This document shows, one piece after another, positions 1-10,377 of a stretch of DNA of 64,000 bases; positions within the stretch are counted from its first letter, which is position 1; every line of letters begins with the position of its first letter. Where the stretch lies: contig NZ_BMVK01000009.1 in assembly GCF_014650675.1 (NCBI RefSeq), forward strand, positions 248,001 to 312,000, given 5' to 3'. Under the pieces are notes generated by a model. The model saw nothing but the letters and a program-made list of their open reading frames with translations, was not told the DNA's origin and did not search any database. The DNA comes from Streptomyces anulatus (GTDB lineage Bacteria > Actinomycetota > Actinomycetes > Streptomycetales > Streptomycetaceae). A program made the translations under genes and the position numbers.

Positions 1-1866
1 GACGACCTCGTCCCGGGTGACGTACTGCACGGCGTCGTGATCGAGGCGGTACTGGACGCCGCCGTGCACCACGGGCCGGATCCGCTTGTACTGCCCCACC
101 AGCATGCGGGCCCACGCCAGGTCCTCCTCGCTCCAGTTCCGCAGATCGCCGCCGATGCCGAGGGCTCCGGCCATCGAGACGTGGAAGCGGTAGCGGATCG
201 AGGTCGCGCGGGCGGTGTGGCTGTTCGGGCTGTCGGTGACCCAGGCGCCCATGGTCCGGGCGGGCAGCAGCTGTCCGTGGCCGTGCTGGATCGCGACCCG
301 GTCGGCAGCGTCCGTGTTGTCCGACGCCCAGATCTGGTCGGCGCGGGCAAGGACACCGAGGTCGGCCCGGCCGCCACCGCCCGCGCAGGACTCCAGATAC
401 AGGCCGGGACGGGCGGCGCGCAGCCGGTCCATCACCTCGTAGACCCCACGTGTGTGCTCGATCCACACACGATCGGGGTCGGTGGCGCCGGGCTGTCCCG
501 CCTCGCTGAAGGGCCGGTTCATGTCCCATTTCAGGAAGGCCACGTCCAGCTCGGTGACGGTCCTGACCAGCCATTCGACCGCCCACTCACGGACGTCGCG
601 CCGGGCGAAGTTCAGTACGTGCTGGTTGCGGCGCTGCGTGCGGGTGCGGCCGTCCTGGCTCAGGATCCAGTCGGGGCGGCCGCGGAAGAGGTCGCTGTCG
701 GGGTTGACCGCCTCGGGCTCGACCCACAGGCCGAAGCCCATGCCCAGGGCGCGTACGTGGTCGGCGAGCGGGCCGAGGCCCCCGGGGAACCGGTCGGGGT
801 TGGGCCACCAGTCGCCGAGCCCGGCCGCATCGCCGGTACGAGCGCCGAACCAGGCGTCGTCCACGACGAACACCTCGACGCCGAGGCCCGCGGCGAGGCC
901 GGCCAGTTGTCTCTGCTGCTTCTCGCTGATGTCGAACTCGGTCGCCTCCCAGGAGTTGTAGATCAGCGGGCGTTCGGCCGGGCGGGCGGGCAGCACCTCC
1001 TCTTCGACGAAGGCGTGCCAGCGGCGACTGGTGCCGCCGAAGCCGTCGGGGGCGTAGAGGCCGGTGAAGACAGGGGTCTCCAGGTGCTCACCCGCAGCCA
1101 GTCTCCAGACCAGACCCTCGTGGCCGAATCCGCCGGTCCAGGAGGCACGGCCGTACGGATCGCGACGCACGGTGATGCGGCGGCTGCCGCTCCAGGCGAG
1201 AGCCGCGCTCCACACCTCGCCGTGTTCCTCGGCGGCGTCTCGTGCGTCGAGCATCAGCCAGGGCCCCGCGTGCTGGCCCGTGATGCCCAGGCGGCTGGTG
1301 AACACGCTCTCCCCGACGGGCACATGGTCGCGCCGGAGCTGGAACTCCCGGCCCCACTCCCCCACCACGTGGCTGACCCGGTAGTCGTCGCGGGCGGGCA
1401 GTGTCCAGGCGGCGGAGTCAAGGCGCAGGACGTCCACCTGCTCGCCCGCGGTGAGGACGGCCCAACGCTCGATCTGGTCGTGGCCGTCCCGGATCCGGTA
1501 GTTCAGGTCGAGGGAGAGGCGGCGGACCCGGTCGGTGAAGGACAGGGTGAGCCGGCCGTCCTCGACCGCGTGCGCGACGAACCGCCATGCGAAGCCGCGG
1601 ACCCCGTCGGCGAACCGGACGGTCAGCGACGGCGCCCCGAAGCGCAGGCCGCCCTCGACCGCGTACTCCTCTCCCCCCGGGTCGTCGCCGCCGGGGTCCT
1701 CGGCGGGCAGGTCGGCCGCGACGGCGACGGCCTGCTCCAGGCTCAGCGGCCGGCCCCAGTGCACGTGCCGGGGGACGTCGTCGGCGTCGAGGCGGAAGGC
1801 GTAGGAGGTGCCGGGTGTGCACAGCAGCCAGAGGCGGGCGGCGGAGTCGTAGGTGATCACACGCAT
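1..1866 (-). CDS. GH36 alpha-galactosidase (3' end outside window)
   Basis: Retaining GH36 enzyme predicted to remove terminal alpha-galactose from raffinose-type sugars. There are 622 codons before the window edge; bacterial GH36 proteins are usually about 700-750 aa, so roughly 100 residues are missing. The reverse-strand frame shows the N-terminal beta-sandwich (about 1-290), then the TIM barrel with SWEATEFDISE (305-315), FLKWDMNR with nucleophile Asp448, the ESCAGGGGR loop (492-500) and ASDNTDA with acid/base Asp516. No signal peptide is seen, so it is probably cytoplasmic. The ATG at 1866 has AAGG directly against it; the GTG two codons later (1860) has AAGG six bases upstream and may be the true start. 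It lies downstream of the amidohydrolase on the same strand, behind a terminator. Confidence 0.9.
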   Translation of the reverse strand, partial: MRVITYDSAARLWLLCTPGTSYAFRLDADDVPRHVHWGRPLSLEQAVAVAADLPAEDPGGDDPGGEEYAVEGGLRFGAPSLTVRFADGVRGFAWRFVAHAVEDGRLTLSFTDRVRRLSLDLNYRIRDGHDQIERWAVLTAGEQVDVLRLDSAAWTLPARDDYRVSHVVGEWGREFQLRRDHVPVGESVFTSRLGITGQHAGPWLMLDARDAAEEHGEVWSAALAWSGSRRITVRRDPYGRASWTGGFGHEGLVWRLAAGEHLETPVFTGLYAPDGFGGTSRRWHAFVEEEVLPARPAERPLIYNSWEATEFDISEKQQRQLAGLAAGLGVEVFVVDDAWFGARTGDAAGLGDWWPNPDRFPGGLGPLADHVRALGMGFGLWVEPEAVNPDSDLFRGRPDWILSQDGRTRTQRRNQHVLNFARRDVREWAVEWLVRTVTELDVAFLKWDMNRPFSEAGQPGATDPDRVWIEHTRGVYEVMDRLRAARPGLYLESCAGGGGRADLGVLARADQIWASDNTDAADRVAIQHGHGQLLPARTMGAWVTDSPNSHTARATSIRYRFHVSMAGALGIGGDLRNWSEEDLAWARMLVGQYKRIRPVVHGGVQYRLDHDAVQYVTRDEVV

Positions 1867-1942
1867 CCTTGAAGGTGACGGGGACCGGCCGGTCCTCGAA
1901 GGCGAGTCCGCACCGGGCGGAATCAGGCAGCAGTCACCGCGA

Positions 1943-1977
1943 CCGGCCGGATCACGTGGGAGCGCTGATCCGGCCGG
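1943..1977 (-). terminator. Rho-independent-like hairpin
   Basis: Perfect 12-bp stem (CCGGCCGGATCA / TGATCCGGCCGG) with an 11-nt loop, just past the stop of the amidohydrolase gene and before the alpha-galactosidase. No U-tract, as is usual in Streptomyces. Confidence 0.7.
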
Positions 1978-1993
1978 CCCGTGCGGTACCGCC

Positions 1994-4063
1994 TCAGCCG
2001 GCGGCGTGGACGCCGACCTCGCGCAGCGAGTAGCCCCACTGGGTACCGCGCGTCAGCCCTTTCACGCGTACGTAGCGCGCCTGGGACGTGGCGAAGCGGG
2101 CCGTGTCCAGACCGCCGTCACCGACGTCGGTGGACCACACCGTCCTCCAGTTGGAGCCGTCGTCCGACAGTTCGACGTGGTACGACTTCGCATACGCCCC
2201 CTCCCAGTCGACGGTGACGCGTCCGACCGGCTTCGCCGATCCGAGATCGATCCGCAGCCACTGGTCGTCCTTCCACTCGCTGGCCCAGCGGGTGCCCGTG
2301 TCGCCGTCCACCGCCCTTTCGGGCCTGAAGTTCTCGAAGGGGTTCCACCACTCGGAGGAGGACGCCGTGGCAGATGCCCCCTTGGCGAGGTTCTCCCCGG
2401 GCTTGTACGTCTCGGAACCGGCCCAGGTACGCAGGTAGGACTCGGCACCCGTGAACAGTTCGTCGACGACCTTCTGGCCGCCGACCCCGCGGATGTCCTC
2501 AATCCAGTCCGGGACCATGCCGTAGTGCGCGCCACCTGCGGTGTTGAAGTCCCACGTGCGCGATCCGGTGGTCAGCTTGTCGACGACCGAGCCGCCGTCC
2601 GTACTGCGGAAGGGGTACGTCACCGGGTTCGGGGCCTCCGCGCCGCGCGGGGCCGGCCAGCCGCCGACGCCGTTCATGTCGGTGCCGTAGCCGTAGCCCA
2701 CCTTGTACTTCTCGCGCAGCGCCCGCGTGCGCTCGGCCTCCTTGATGAACCCCTCGGAGGCGCCCATGTACTGCGCGGCGAACCCGCCGAGCTTGTAGAG
2801 GCGTTCGGTCCAGCCCAGGTCCATCCAGCTGTGCGAGGAGATGACGCCCGGGTACGACTCGGACTCCAGGATGTCGAAGGCCTGGCCTGCGGCCTTGACG
2901 CTCATGTGGTCGAGCTCCAGCATCATGCTGCGCTTCATCATGCCGCGCACCGCGTACGCGCCCAGGTCGGTCAGCCCGCGGGTGTTGCACTGCGCGTCCG
3001 AGTCGTACGAGGGGACGTCCACGCCCTGCGGGAGCTGCTTCTCCGCCTGCGGCGCGGCCGCGTTGCCGATGGGGTTGTCGTGCTGCGGTCCTCGGCAGGT
3101 CTCCGTCTTCCAGAACGTGCCCGTCGACAGGAACTGGCCCACGTTGATGGCCGTGCCGAGCGCACCGGAGTCGTAGCGCACGCCGCACAGGGCGTTGTCG
3201 AACTTGTGGCACAGGAACATGCTGCTGACGCCCAGTTCCTTCAGCTCGTCCAGACCCTTGTCGATGTCCTCCTTGCTGCACTGCGCGACGTCCAGGATCT
3301 GCTTGCAGCCGAACGGCTCGGAGGTCTCCACGCCCAGGACGACGGCCAACTTGCCCTGCTCGACGACCTGCCGGGCCTGCGCGCTGCTGGTGACGATGCG
3401 GAAGAAGCCCTTGCCCGGGCCGCCGTACATCGTGTCGATGTAGTCCTGCATCTCGTACGTCTTCTTCGCCTCGAGACGGATGGCGTCCATCTCGTCGCAG
3501 CCGCGGTCCTTGAAGAAGTACACCGAGCAGATGACGCCGTTGGTGACCAGATCGTTGACCAACACCCGCTGGCCGCCGCGCCAGGCCCGCTCGATCCAGG
3601 CGTAGTAGTTCTGCTGGTGCGTCAGCGAGTCGTGGGCGGGCCAGTCCTTGAACGTGGGCCATCCGACGGGGTCGTGCCTGCCGTCGCCGCCCTTGGTGAT
3701 CATGTCGAAGACGGCGAGGGAGCCGTCGGGGTAGTGCTCGGGGCAGTCCTTGAGCGCGTCGGCCACGCCCTGCTCCGAGTACGGCTTGCCGCAGATCAGC
3801 CGGCCGCCGAAGCCCTCGTTGGACATGATGTGGTCGTGGGCGTCGACGAAGCCCCGGACGCGGCCCTGGGCGTCGGTGCCCTTGAAGGGCTCGCCCGTGA
3901 CACCGATCCGCGAATCAGGTGCGGGCCGCGCCGACGGCTCCCACCAGTTCGACTGCGCCGCGGAGCTGGGCACCGGCCCGAGCACCAGGGCCAGCACGGC
4001 GAACAGCAGCGACACGACCGTGACCGAACCGAGTCTGCGCCGCAAAGGTTGAACGATGACCAT
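1994..4063 (-). CDS. Secreted amidohydrolase-like protein with C-terminal F5/8 type C (discoidin) domain
   Basis: A 689-aa exported protein. Residues 1-37 form a signal peptide: an RRR-containing n-region, a long Leu/Val core and an SSAAQS cleavage region. The central part (about 60-540) has an amidohydrolase-like metal-site pattern: DAHDH near residue 70, later CHKFDN and SSHSW histidines and a late GTDMNG aspartate. Cysteines are frequent, fitting an extracellular protein. The last 135 residues form an F5/8 type C / CBM32-like domain (NLAKGA start, DLGSAKPVGRV, ARYVRVKGL), which commonly binds sugars or surfaces. The substrate is unknown. AAGGAG six bases before the ATG at 4063 favours this start over the ATG ten codons upstream. 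Confidence 0.82.
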   Translation of the reverse strand: MVIVQPLRRRLGSVTVVSLLFAVLALVLGPVPSSAAQSNWWEPSARPAPDSRIGVTGEPFKGTDAQGRVRGFVDAHDHIMSNEGFGGRLICGKPYSEQGVADALKDCPEHYPDGSLAVFDMITKGGDGRHDPVGWPTFKDWPAHDSLTHQQNYYAWIERAWRGGQRVLVNDLVTNGVICSVYFFKDRGCDEMDAIRLEAKKTYEMQDYIDTMYGGPGKGFFRIVTSSAQARQVVEQGKLAVVLGVETSEPFGCKQILDVAQCSKEDIDKGLDELKELGVSSMFLCHKFDNALCGVRYDSGALGTAINVGQFLSTGTFWKTETCRGPQHDNPIGNAAAPQAEKQLPQGVDVPSYDSDAQCNTRGLTDLGAYAVRGMMKRSMMLELDHMSVKAAGQAFDILESESYPGVISSHSWMDLGWTERLYKLGGFAAQYMGASEGFIKEAERTRALREKYKVGYGYGTDMNGVGGWPAPRGAEAPNPVTYPFRSTDGGSVVDKLTTGSRTWDFNTAGGAHYGMVPDWIEDIRGVGGQKVVDELFTGAESYLRTWAGSETYKPGENLAKGASATASSSEWWNPFENFRPERAVDGDTGTRWASEWKDDQWLRIDLGSAKPVGRVTVDWEGAYAKSYHVELSDDGSNWRTVWSTDVGDGGLDTARFATSQARYVRVKGLTRGTQWGYSLREVGVHAAG

Positions 4064-4817
4064 CGCGTGCTCCTTAATGTGAGCCGGGCTCATATTCCGC
4101 TCTCAAGGTAGGGACGCGAGCCCGCGAGGCCAAGACCCTGGCAGGAGGACACCGAAGTTCCCGGCATCGAGGTACGGTCACAACGGGACGAAGCGGGGTA
4201 CGGTCACCAGTCCGTTGCGGCACGACGCGGAGCAACCCGGGCAGTACCGAGGGCATTTGGCGCGCGACGTGTCGCAGATTCTCGATCGCGGATCGGGCAG
4301 CGCTCCGACCTGCGTGGGCCAAGTGAGCCGCTGCTGGAGCTCGGACCGGCGGCTCGGAGTCGCCTCCCATGGCTGGACACGCCCGACACGTCCATGAGCA
4401 CCGGGAAGCGGGACGCCTTCCCGGCTGCGCCGGCGTACGGCGACCTGCACCGAGAGGCGTAACTCGACGACCAGCTCATCAAGCGCGTGAAGGTGCACGA
4501 CTCCGGGCTGCACGTCACCATGGCGACGCCCCAGACCGATCAGGGCGGGAAGGGGCCGGGCCTGCCCCGCGAGGGCTCGCTCAGCGCTCGCCGGAGTACT
4601 CCGCAGCGCCGCCGGCCGCTGGGGCTCAGTGGTCGCGCGGAGCGCCTGGGTGTGCTTTTGTCCCGGATGCGAGGGATCATCGGATCATGAGTGGTGATGA
4701 TCCACTGGCGCCGCGTGGAGAGTGGGACGGGCGGAACCGATCAGGGCCGGCGGCAGGGGGCGCTGTGCCGCTGCCCCGGCCGTCGGGCTCGTCTGCCCGG
4801 CGGCGGAGGGGACGGCC
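4064..4817. other. Intergenic region without a convincing gene
   Basis: About 750 bases between divergent genes. Several overlapping short frames exist on both strands, but none has a ribosome site or recognisable family. The plus strand near 4389-4690 may be a decayed gene, since a plausible frame is broken by a TAA near 4460. Promoters of both flanking genes must lie at its ends. Confidence 0.4.
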
Positions 4818-6467
4818 GTGAACGAGGAGCGCCTCCTCAGGCGGTACCAGGCGCTCATGGGAGCCGTCCCGCAGTCGGTGTGGGTGATGTCGCCCGGCGG
4901 TGTCGTCACCCTGTTGTCCGGGGGCGGGATCGCCGAGAAGCTGTGGACTCCCGGTACCGATACCTCATGGATGGACGCCGTGCATCCCAAGGACCGGGAC
5001 TGGTTCCAGCGCGCGTGGCGCAGGGCCACGCAGCAGCGGTCTTCGCTCGACACGATCGTCAGGGTGCGGCTCGACGGTGCCGTCGACCGCTTCCGCCACG
5101 TCAAGATCATCGCTGCGCCCGTGGTCGACGAGGACGGTGAGGTGGAGTTCGTCGGCACGGCCACCGACGCGGAGGAGCACTGGCGCGCCCGTATGCGGGA
5201 GAAGTTGCTGGCGCGTATGGCGGCGGTGCCCGCGGCCCGCGATCTTTCGGAGGCTTTTCTGACGACGGCGGCGGCCGTTGTGCCCGAGCTCGCTGATGCC
5301 GTGGCCATCTTTCGCCTGGTGGACGGCGTCGAGGCCGGTGTGCGGCCCGCCGACGCCCCGGCCGCCACGTCTCCGGAGCGTGTGGGGCTTGCCCCCGGGC
5401 TGCCTTCCATGCCCCCGCTGGACGCCGACTTCGTGCTCGGTCCGGTCGCCCAGCGTGCCATCGAGAGCCAGGAGGCCCGGCTGCTGGTCTTCCCGCCCGA
5501 CGGGCCTCCCGGAGAGGGGCTCTCGGACGTCTCCGTGCGGTGGCTGCGGGAAGCCGGGGCGACGGGCGTGGCCCTGCTGCCCGTGGTGGTGGACGGCCGG
5601 ACCGTCGCGCTGGCGACCATCGCGACCTGCCGGGGCAACCCTCCCCCGGACGAGGCCGACCTCTCCCTGCTGCGGGACGTCTTCCAGCAGATGAGCGGAC
5701 CGCTGCGCCGGACGATGGAGCTGCAGAGCATCCGTGGCAAGGCGCTGGCGCTGCAGCAGAGCTTCCTGACGGCCCCGCCGTCCATCGACGGTCTCACGAT
5801 CACCGCCCTCTACCATCCGGCGGACTCGGCGGCGGAGGTCGGCGGGGACTGGTACGACGCCGTCCGGCTCTCCGCCGACGCGCTCGCCCTGTCCATCGGC
5901 GACATCGCGGGGCACGACCTCGACGCGGCCATGGCGATGGGACGGGTCAACAGCATCCTGCGGGGGCTCGCGTACGACAGCGGCCCGGCCGCCAGCCCCG
6001 CGGTCACCCTGAGCCGACTCGACCGCATCGTGCAGGCCCTCGACAGCCCGTCGATGGTCACGGCCGTGCACGCGGTCCTGCGCCGGCGGACGTACGGCGG
6101 CTGGCACATCGCCCTGTCCAACGCCGGGCACCCGCCGCCGCTGCTGATCCCGGCGGACGCGCCGTCGCGGTATCTGCACGGCCTCACGGCCCCGGACCCA
6201 CCCCTGTGCGTCACCGACGACCTCACCCGCACCACCCTCCGCGCGGACCTGCACGCGGGCGACATCCTGGTGCTCTACACCGACGGGCTCGTGGAGACGC
6301 CGGACACCGACATCGGCGACAACCTCCAACGGCTGCGCACCCGCGCCGACGCCCTGGCCCGCCGGAACCTGCCGATGCCCTCCGTGATCCGCGGCCTCCT
6401 GCCGCCTCTCCACCACCGCCGGGACGACATCGCCATCATCGCCCTCCAAGCGCGGCCGGACTCATGA
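4818..6467 (+). CDS. PAS-GAF-SpoIIE family PP2C serine phosphatase
   Basis: A 549-aa cytoplasmic signalling phosphatase of the RsbU/SpoIIE type, a family that typically dephosphorylates anti-sigma antagonists in partner-switching control of sigma factors. Residues 10-115 resemble a PAS domain (VPQSVWVMSPGG), about 150-320 a GAF-like sensor, and 340-549 the PP2C_SIG domain with GGDWYDA, SIGDIAGHD, YTDGLVE and RRDDIAIIAL, so the metal-binding aspartates are present. No transmembrane segment. Start: the GTG at 4818 follows GGAGGGGACGGCC; an upstream in-frame ATG at 4722 lacks such a site. No kinase or antagonist gene is adjacent, so the target is unknown. Confidence 0.88.
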   Translation: MNEERLLRRYQALMGAVPQSVWVMSPGGVVTLLSGGGIAEKLWTPGTDTSWMDAVHPKDRDWFQRAWRRATQQRSSLDTIVRVRLDGAVDRFRHVKIIAAPVVDEDGEVEFVGTATDAEEHWRARMREKLLARMAAVPAARDLSEAFLTTAAAVVPELADAVAIFRLVDGVEAGVRPADAPAATSPERVGLAPGLPSMPPLDADFVLGPVAQRAIESQEARLLVFPPDGPPGEGLSDVSVRWLREAGATGVALLPVVVDGRTVALATIATCRGNPPPDEADLSLLRDVFQQMSGPLRRTMELQSIRGKALALQQSFLTAPPSIDGLTITALYHPADSAAEVGGDWYDAVRLSADALALSIGDIAGHDLDAAMAMGRVNSILRGLAYDSGPAASPAVTLSRLDRIVQALDSPSMVTAVHAVLRRRTYGGWHIALSNAGHPPPLLIPADAPSRYLHGLTAPDPPLCVTDDLTRTTLRADLHAGDILVLYTDGLVETPDTDIGDNLQRLRTRADALARRNLPMPSVIRGLLPPLHHRRDDIAIIALQARPDS

Positions 6468-6554
6468 CCGTCCGCATCGAGAACCTCATCGTTTGCACCC
6501 GGAGCAGCGCCTCTATACCGTCGAGAACGCCCGTCCCCGGACGAAAGGCTCCGC

Positions 6555-7364
6555 ATGAACACGCCGAACGACCGTCAGAGCGGACTGGCAACCTCACGGG
6601 CCCACTCCGCCCGGGTGTACGACTACATCCTGGGAGGCAAGGACCACTACCCCGTGGATGCGGAAGCGGGCGACGCCATGGCCCGGCACTGGCCCGCCCT
6701 GCCCGTGCACATGATGGAGAACCGCCGGTTCATGCACCGCACCGCGCACTTCCTGGCACAGGAACGGGGCATCCGCCAGTTCCTCGACGTCGGAACCGGT
6801 CTTCCGACGTCACCGAACCTGCACGAGATCGTGCAGGAGGTGGCGCCGGAATCGCACGTGGTCTACGTCGACAACGACCCCATCGTCCTCGCTCACGCCC
6901 GCGCCCTCCTGCAGAGCTCACCCGAGGGCGCCACCGCCTACGTGGACGCGAACATGCACGACCCCGACGCCATCCTGGACAGCCCCGAGTTCCGGGAGCT
7001 GATCGACCTGAGCCGGCCCGTCGGCCTCATGGTGATCGGCATCATGCACTTCATCCTGCCGCCCGACGACCGGCGTCTGATCGCCAGGCTGCTGGATCCA
7101 CTGCCGTCCGGGAGCTACCTGGCGATGACCATCGGCACCGCGGACTTCGCGCCCGAGGAGGTCAACCGGGTCGCCCAGGAGTACCGCCAGCAAGGCATGC
7201 CCTTCGTCCTGCGCGATCGCGCCACCGCCACCTCGCTCTTCGACGGCCTGGAGCTGCAGGAGCCGGGGGTCACCCAGGTGCACTCCTGGCGCCCCGGCCC
7301 TGAACAGGACGGCATCGACGGCCGCGACATCGCCATGTACGGGGCAGTCGCCAGAAAACCCTGA
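6555..7364 (+). CDS. DUF574-type SAM-dependent methyltransferase
   Basis: A 269-aa protein of the actinobacterial DUF574 (Methyltransf_19) group. Diagnostic pieces are the N-terminal SARVYDYILGGKDHYPVD, the SAM-binding QFLDVGTGLPTS (about 78-89), the acidic VVYVDNDPIV strand end and GIMHFILPPDD. The family is abundant in Streptomyces; substrates are mostly unknown. The ATG follows GAAAGG with a seven-base gap. It starts 87 bases after the phosphatase gene on the same strand and may share its transcript. Confidence 0.88.
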   Translation: MNTPNDRQSGLATSRAHSARVYDYILGGKDHYPVDAEAGDAMARHWPALPVHMMENRRFMHRTAHFLAQERGIRQFLDVGTGLPTSPNLHEIVQEVAPESHVVYVDNDPIVLAHARALLQSSPEGATAYVDANMHDPDAILDSPEFRELIDLSRPVGLMVIGIMHFILPPDDRRLIARLLDPLPSGSYLAMTIGTADFAPEEVNRVAQEYRQQGMPFVLRDRATATSLFDGLELQEPGVTQVHSWRPGPEQDGIDGRDIAMYGAVARKP

Positions 7365-7502
7365 AACCGAGCGGCGAGGGCAAGCCGATACGAGCGCAGG
7401 GCTCCTGGTCCGCCGCCCGAGGCGATCTTTGCCGGGATCATGCCAACGTAAAACGTCCCGGAAAACACCGGGCCAGACACCTGGGGCAACCGCAGGACCG
7501 CC

Positions 7503-7913
7503 TCATGTCCCGGTGGTTCGCGGCTCGGGCCGCCGGCCCCTGTTGGACACCACGGCGCAGACCGCGAAGGTCACACCGAGCAGACCGAAGATGATCGCCA
7601 AGTTGCCCTTCGCCTGGATGTCGGCCTGCCGTGCCGCAGCCTCCCTTTCCCAGAGCGCCGCACCCTGCTGATTGGCCGACTGGTACTCGAACAGGCACTT
7701 CATGTACGCCTGAGTGGGTGCGGCGTCGCGGTCTGCTTCGCAGCGGGTTTCCTCGAATTTGATCGACGTGCCGCCGTGTTCGCCCGATGGCCCATCCGCC
7801 ACCTTGGAGGCCGCGTCCAACGCGACCGCCGACAAGATCACCGCCGTGATCACGCTGATCATGGCGACGACGATGCACAAGACGGCTCCAGCGCTACGCC
7901 CTTGGGATGTCAT
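7503..7913 (-). CDS. Small two-helix membrane protein, unknown function
   Basis: A 136-aa protein with two predicted transmembrane helices: AVLCIVVAMISVITAVILS near the N-terminus and LAIIFGLLGVTFAVCAVV near the C-terminus. Between them lies a roughly 65-residue charged loop with two cysteines (ETRCEADRD and YMKCLFEY), which could form a disulfide outside the cell. The tail is basic. The reading frame runs further upstream, but that part overlaps the integrase remnant in another frame, so the ATG at 7913 is the likely start; its ribosome site is weak. No family recognised. Confidence 0.6.
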   Translation of the reverse strand: MTSQGRSAGAVLCIVVAMISVITAVILSAVALDAASKVADGPSGEHGGTSIKFEETRCEADRDAAPTQAYMKCLFEYQSANQQGAALWEREAAARQADIQAKGNLAIIFGLLGVTFAVCAVVSNRGRRPEPRTTGT

Positions 7914-7962
7914 GCCCCGGAGAATAACGAGCACGCGTGAACCACCGCCCCACCAACCGCAC

Positions 7963-8270
7963 TTACTGGCCGGTTCGCCGGATGTACCAGACTCGTCCCT
8001 GCGCGAGGAAGGACCGACAGGAACGGATGAGGTCGTCCTGTCGTCCTGGAACACGCCGAGGCATGCCTGCCTGCGCGGCGGCCAGGTCCTCGTGTCCCAG
8101 AAAGCGGGCAGCGATGTGGACGGGGGGTGCTCCGGTGATGGCCTCAGTCGCGAACATCCTGCGGAAGTCGTGGGCGGTGAACTCCAGCGGTTCGCCTGCC
8201 GCATCGCGCACCCCGGTGCGGCAGGTCGTACGTATCGCTCGACTCCGGGTATCTGCTGCCGGGCCCGGTG
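7963..8270 (-). pseudogene. C-terminal fragment of a tyrosine recombinase
   Basis: About 100 codons match the catalytic end of Streptomyces phage-type integrases: EPLEFTAHDFRRMFATEA carries the HxxR box, then PPVHIAARFLGHEDLAAAQA. The tyrosine region is broken: short duplications (AGGCAGGC and AGGACGACAGGACGAC) shift the frame, and the usual QAYLAVFQDD segment is read partly in each of two frames. The N-terminal two thirds are absent. It abuts the stop of the phosphotransferase gene. Confidence 0.7.
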
Positions 8271-9230
8271 TCAGCCCGGCGCGTCCATCAAGGCGGTGAC
8301 ATAGGCATCCAGCCGCTCCTCCACGGCTCGCGTCGTCAGATCCGCCCTCCCAGCCTCCCGCCATGGCTGGGACACCGACCGCACTTCTTCCGAGGCGGCC
8401 AGCGCGTCCCGGACCCGCCAGTACAGCCGCTCGCTCGCGGTCGCGGCCAGTACCCCGCCGGCCTCCTCGTACGCCTCGGAGAACCGCATACCCCACGCCG
8501 GGCCGTGCAGCAGCGCGAGGTTGACGGAGCAGTGCGCCACATCGAGATCCGCCGGACCCCAGCAAGGTGCCCAGTCAACGACGCCGGTGATCCGGGCACC
8601 TTCCGGGTGGGAAGGCGGTACGTCGAACAGCACGTTGCCGGGCTGGAAGTCCCGGTGCAGGAAGCGCCCTTCACTGGGCGGCGCGGGCTTGCGGATCATG
8701 TCGATCGCCGCGGCCCATACGGCCGCGTCGGCGCCCTTCGGAACGACGACAGTGTCGGCGGTCGTCAACGTCACGTACTTTCGGGGCCGCTCGACGGGTC
8801 GTAACGCGTGGATCTCCACGAGTTGGCGGGCCAACAGGCGAACACGCGTCTCCACTCCCTGATCGTCGAGGACCGTACGGCCCGCCAGATGTGTCATCAG
8901 GAGCGACGGAAACTCGCACTGCGCGGCGGTCGGATCAACCGCGACCAGTGAAGGAGCCGGCACGCCGGTCCCCGTGAGCAGGGTCAGGGCGCCGGCCTCC
9001 GCATTCAGCGCGCCCTCGGCATGCTCCACGTAGAACGGGTCGACGTAGGTCCGCAGCACCAGGTCACGGGTGCCACCGTCCGGCGTCCCGACGGTCAGCC
9101 GCCGCACCTCGGCAGTGATGCCGCCGTGCAGCGCCACGGCCTTGACGACCCGCTCGCCGGCCTCCAGGTGCCGGCTCACCCAAGCCAGTGTCAACGGCCG
9201 GACAATTGCCGCCTCATCATGGTTCATCAC
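8271..9230 (-). CDS. APH-like phosphotransferase
   Basis: A 319-aa (318 if the second codon is used) member of the aminoglycoside/choline phosphotransferase fold. The catalytic loop reads FLHRDFQPGNVLFD (about 200), with the base Asp and the Mg-binding Asn; the second metal site is GVVDWAPCWGPADLDVAH. Family members phosphorylate small-molecule hydroxyls using ATP; resistance function cannot be assumed. GTG at 9230 or ATG at 9227 are both possible; the upstream AAGTGG is a poor ribosome site. The gene ends where the integrase fragment begins. Confidence 0.8.
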   Translation of the reverse strand: MMNHDEAAIVRPLTLAWVSRHLEAGERVVKAVALHGGITAEVRRLTVGTPDGGTRDLVLRTYVDPFYVEHAEGALNAEAGALTLLTGTGVPAPSLVAVDPTAAQCEFPSLLMTHLAGRTVLDDQGVETRVRLLARQLVEIHALRPVERPRKYVTLTTADTVVVPKGADAAVWAAAIDMIRKPAPPSEGRFLHRDFQPGNVLFDVPPSHPEGARITGVVDWAPCWGPADLDVAHCSVNLALLHGPAWGMRFSEAYEEAGGVLAATASERLYWRVRDALAASEEVRSVSQPWREAGRADLTTRAVEERLDAYVTALMDAPG

Positions 9231-9519
9231 CGTGCCACTTCATCATCCGGACGGCACCACGCGCTAAAGACTTTACGGGTGGCGACGGGCGTGCGGCCGA
9301 ATTCAGCAAGCCGAGGATCTCAATGCGCTGACTTGACAGGGAACAGCTGTGGGAGGACCTCCTCACCGAATGCCACTTCCGCGTCGAGAATATCGACCTG
9401 CTATCGCACCCCGCCGAGGCGCCACCGTCGTCCAGCTGCTCACCCGCGCCCGGTGCCCGCCCGACCGACCGTCGCGCGTAACCAGTCGGCCCCGGAGCCC
9501 CCAAGTCCCAGCCGCACAC
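9231..9519. other. Intergenic, no gene recognised
   Basis: No supported coding region. It contains the upstream region of the phosphotransferase on the minus strand and leads into the NUDIX remnant on the plus strand. Confidence 0.4.
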
Positions 9520-10020
<501 letters not shown>

Positions 10021-10152
10021 AAGGAACAGCGAGAGCACCAGTACAACAAATGTATGTCCCCGCTCTCACGCCGGGTTCCTAAGCCACTGACATCGGCGCC
10101 ACTCCATCGGGCACCACAGCCCGAGGCATGCATGTCATGCGTGCCTCACAAA

Positions 10153-10290
10153 CACGTTGGTGATTCCGGGGCTGGTCCTCAATGCCGTCGTACTGTGGAA
10201 CACCTGCCACCTGGACGCCTCCGCCGCCCGGCTCCGCGCCGAGGGCCACGGCCATAAGGACGAGGACGTCGCGCGTCTCTCCCCGCTTAG
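10153..10290 (+). pseudogene. Tn3-family transposase C-terminal scrap
   Basis: About 40 codons: [20 protein letters not shown] and [16 protein letters not shown], closely matching the end of Tn3-type DDE transposases ([12 protein letters not shown]...EDVARLSPL). Neither the remaining transposase nor a 38-bp terminal repeat is seen. Confidence 0.7.
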
Positions 10291-10377
10291 AAGTCATCTC
10301 AGTTGGTGGTCAAGCCGCCTGTGAATCGGAGGCCAGGCGCAGGCCCGGTGGCTTGACCGTGATGTGAGACTTGCAGC

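Noticed and set aside
37-1872. Plus-strand open frame of 611 codons
   Set aside because: Shadow of the alpha-galactosidase on the minus strand, which shows the GH36 catalytic motifs; the plus translation has no family features.
1853-4111. Plus-strand open frame of 752 codons
   Set aside because: Antisense of the secreted amidohydrolase; composition typical of a GC-rich shadow.
8271-9230. Calling the phosphotransferase an aminoglycoside-resistance gene
   Set aside because: Only fold-level motifs are visible; many homologues act on other substrates.
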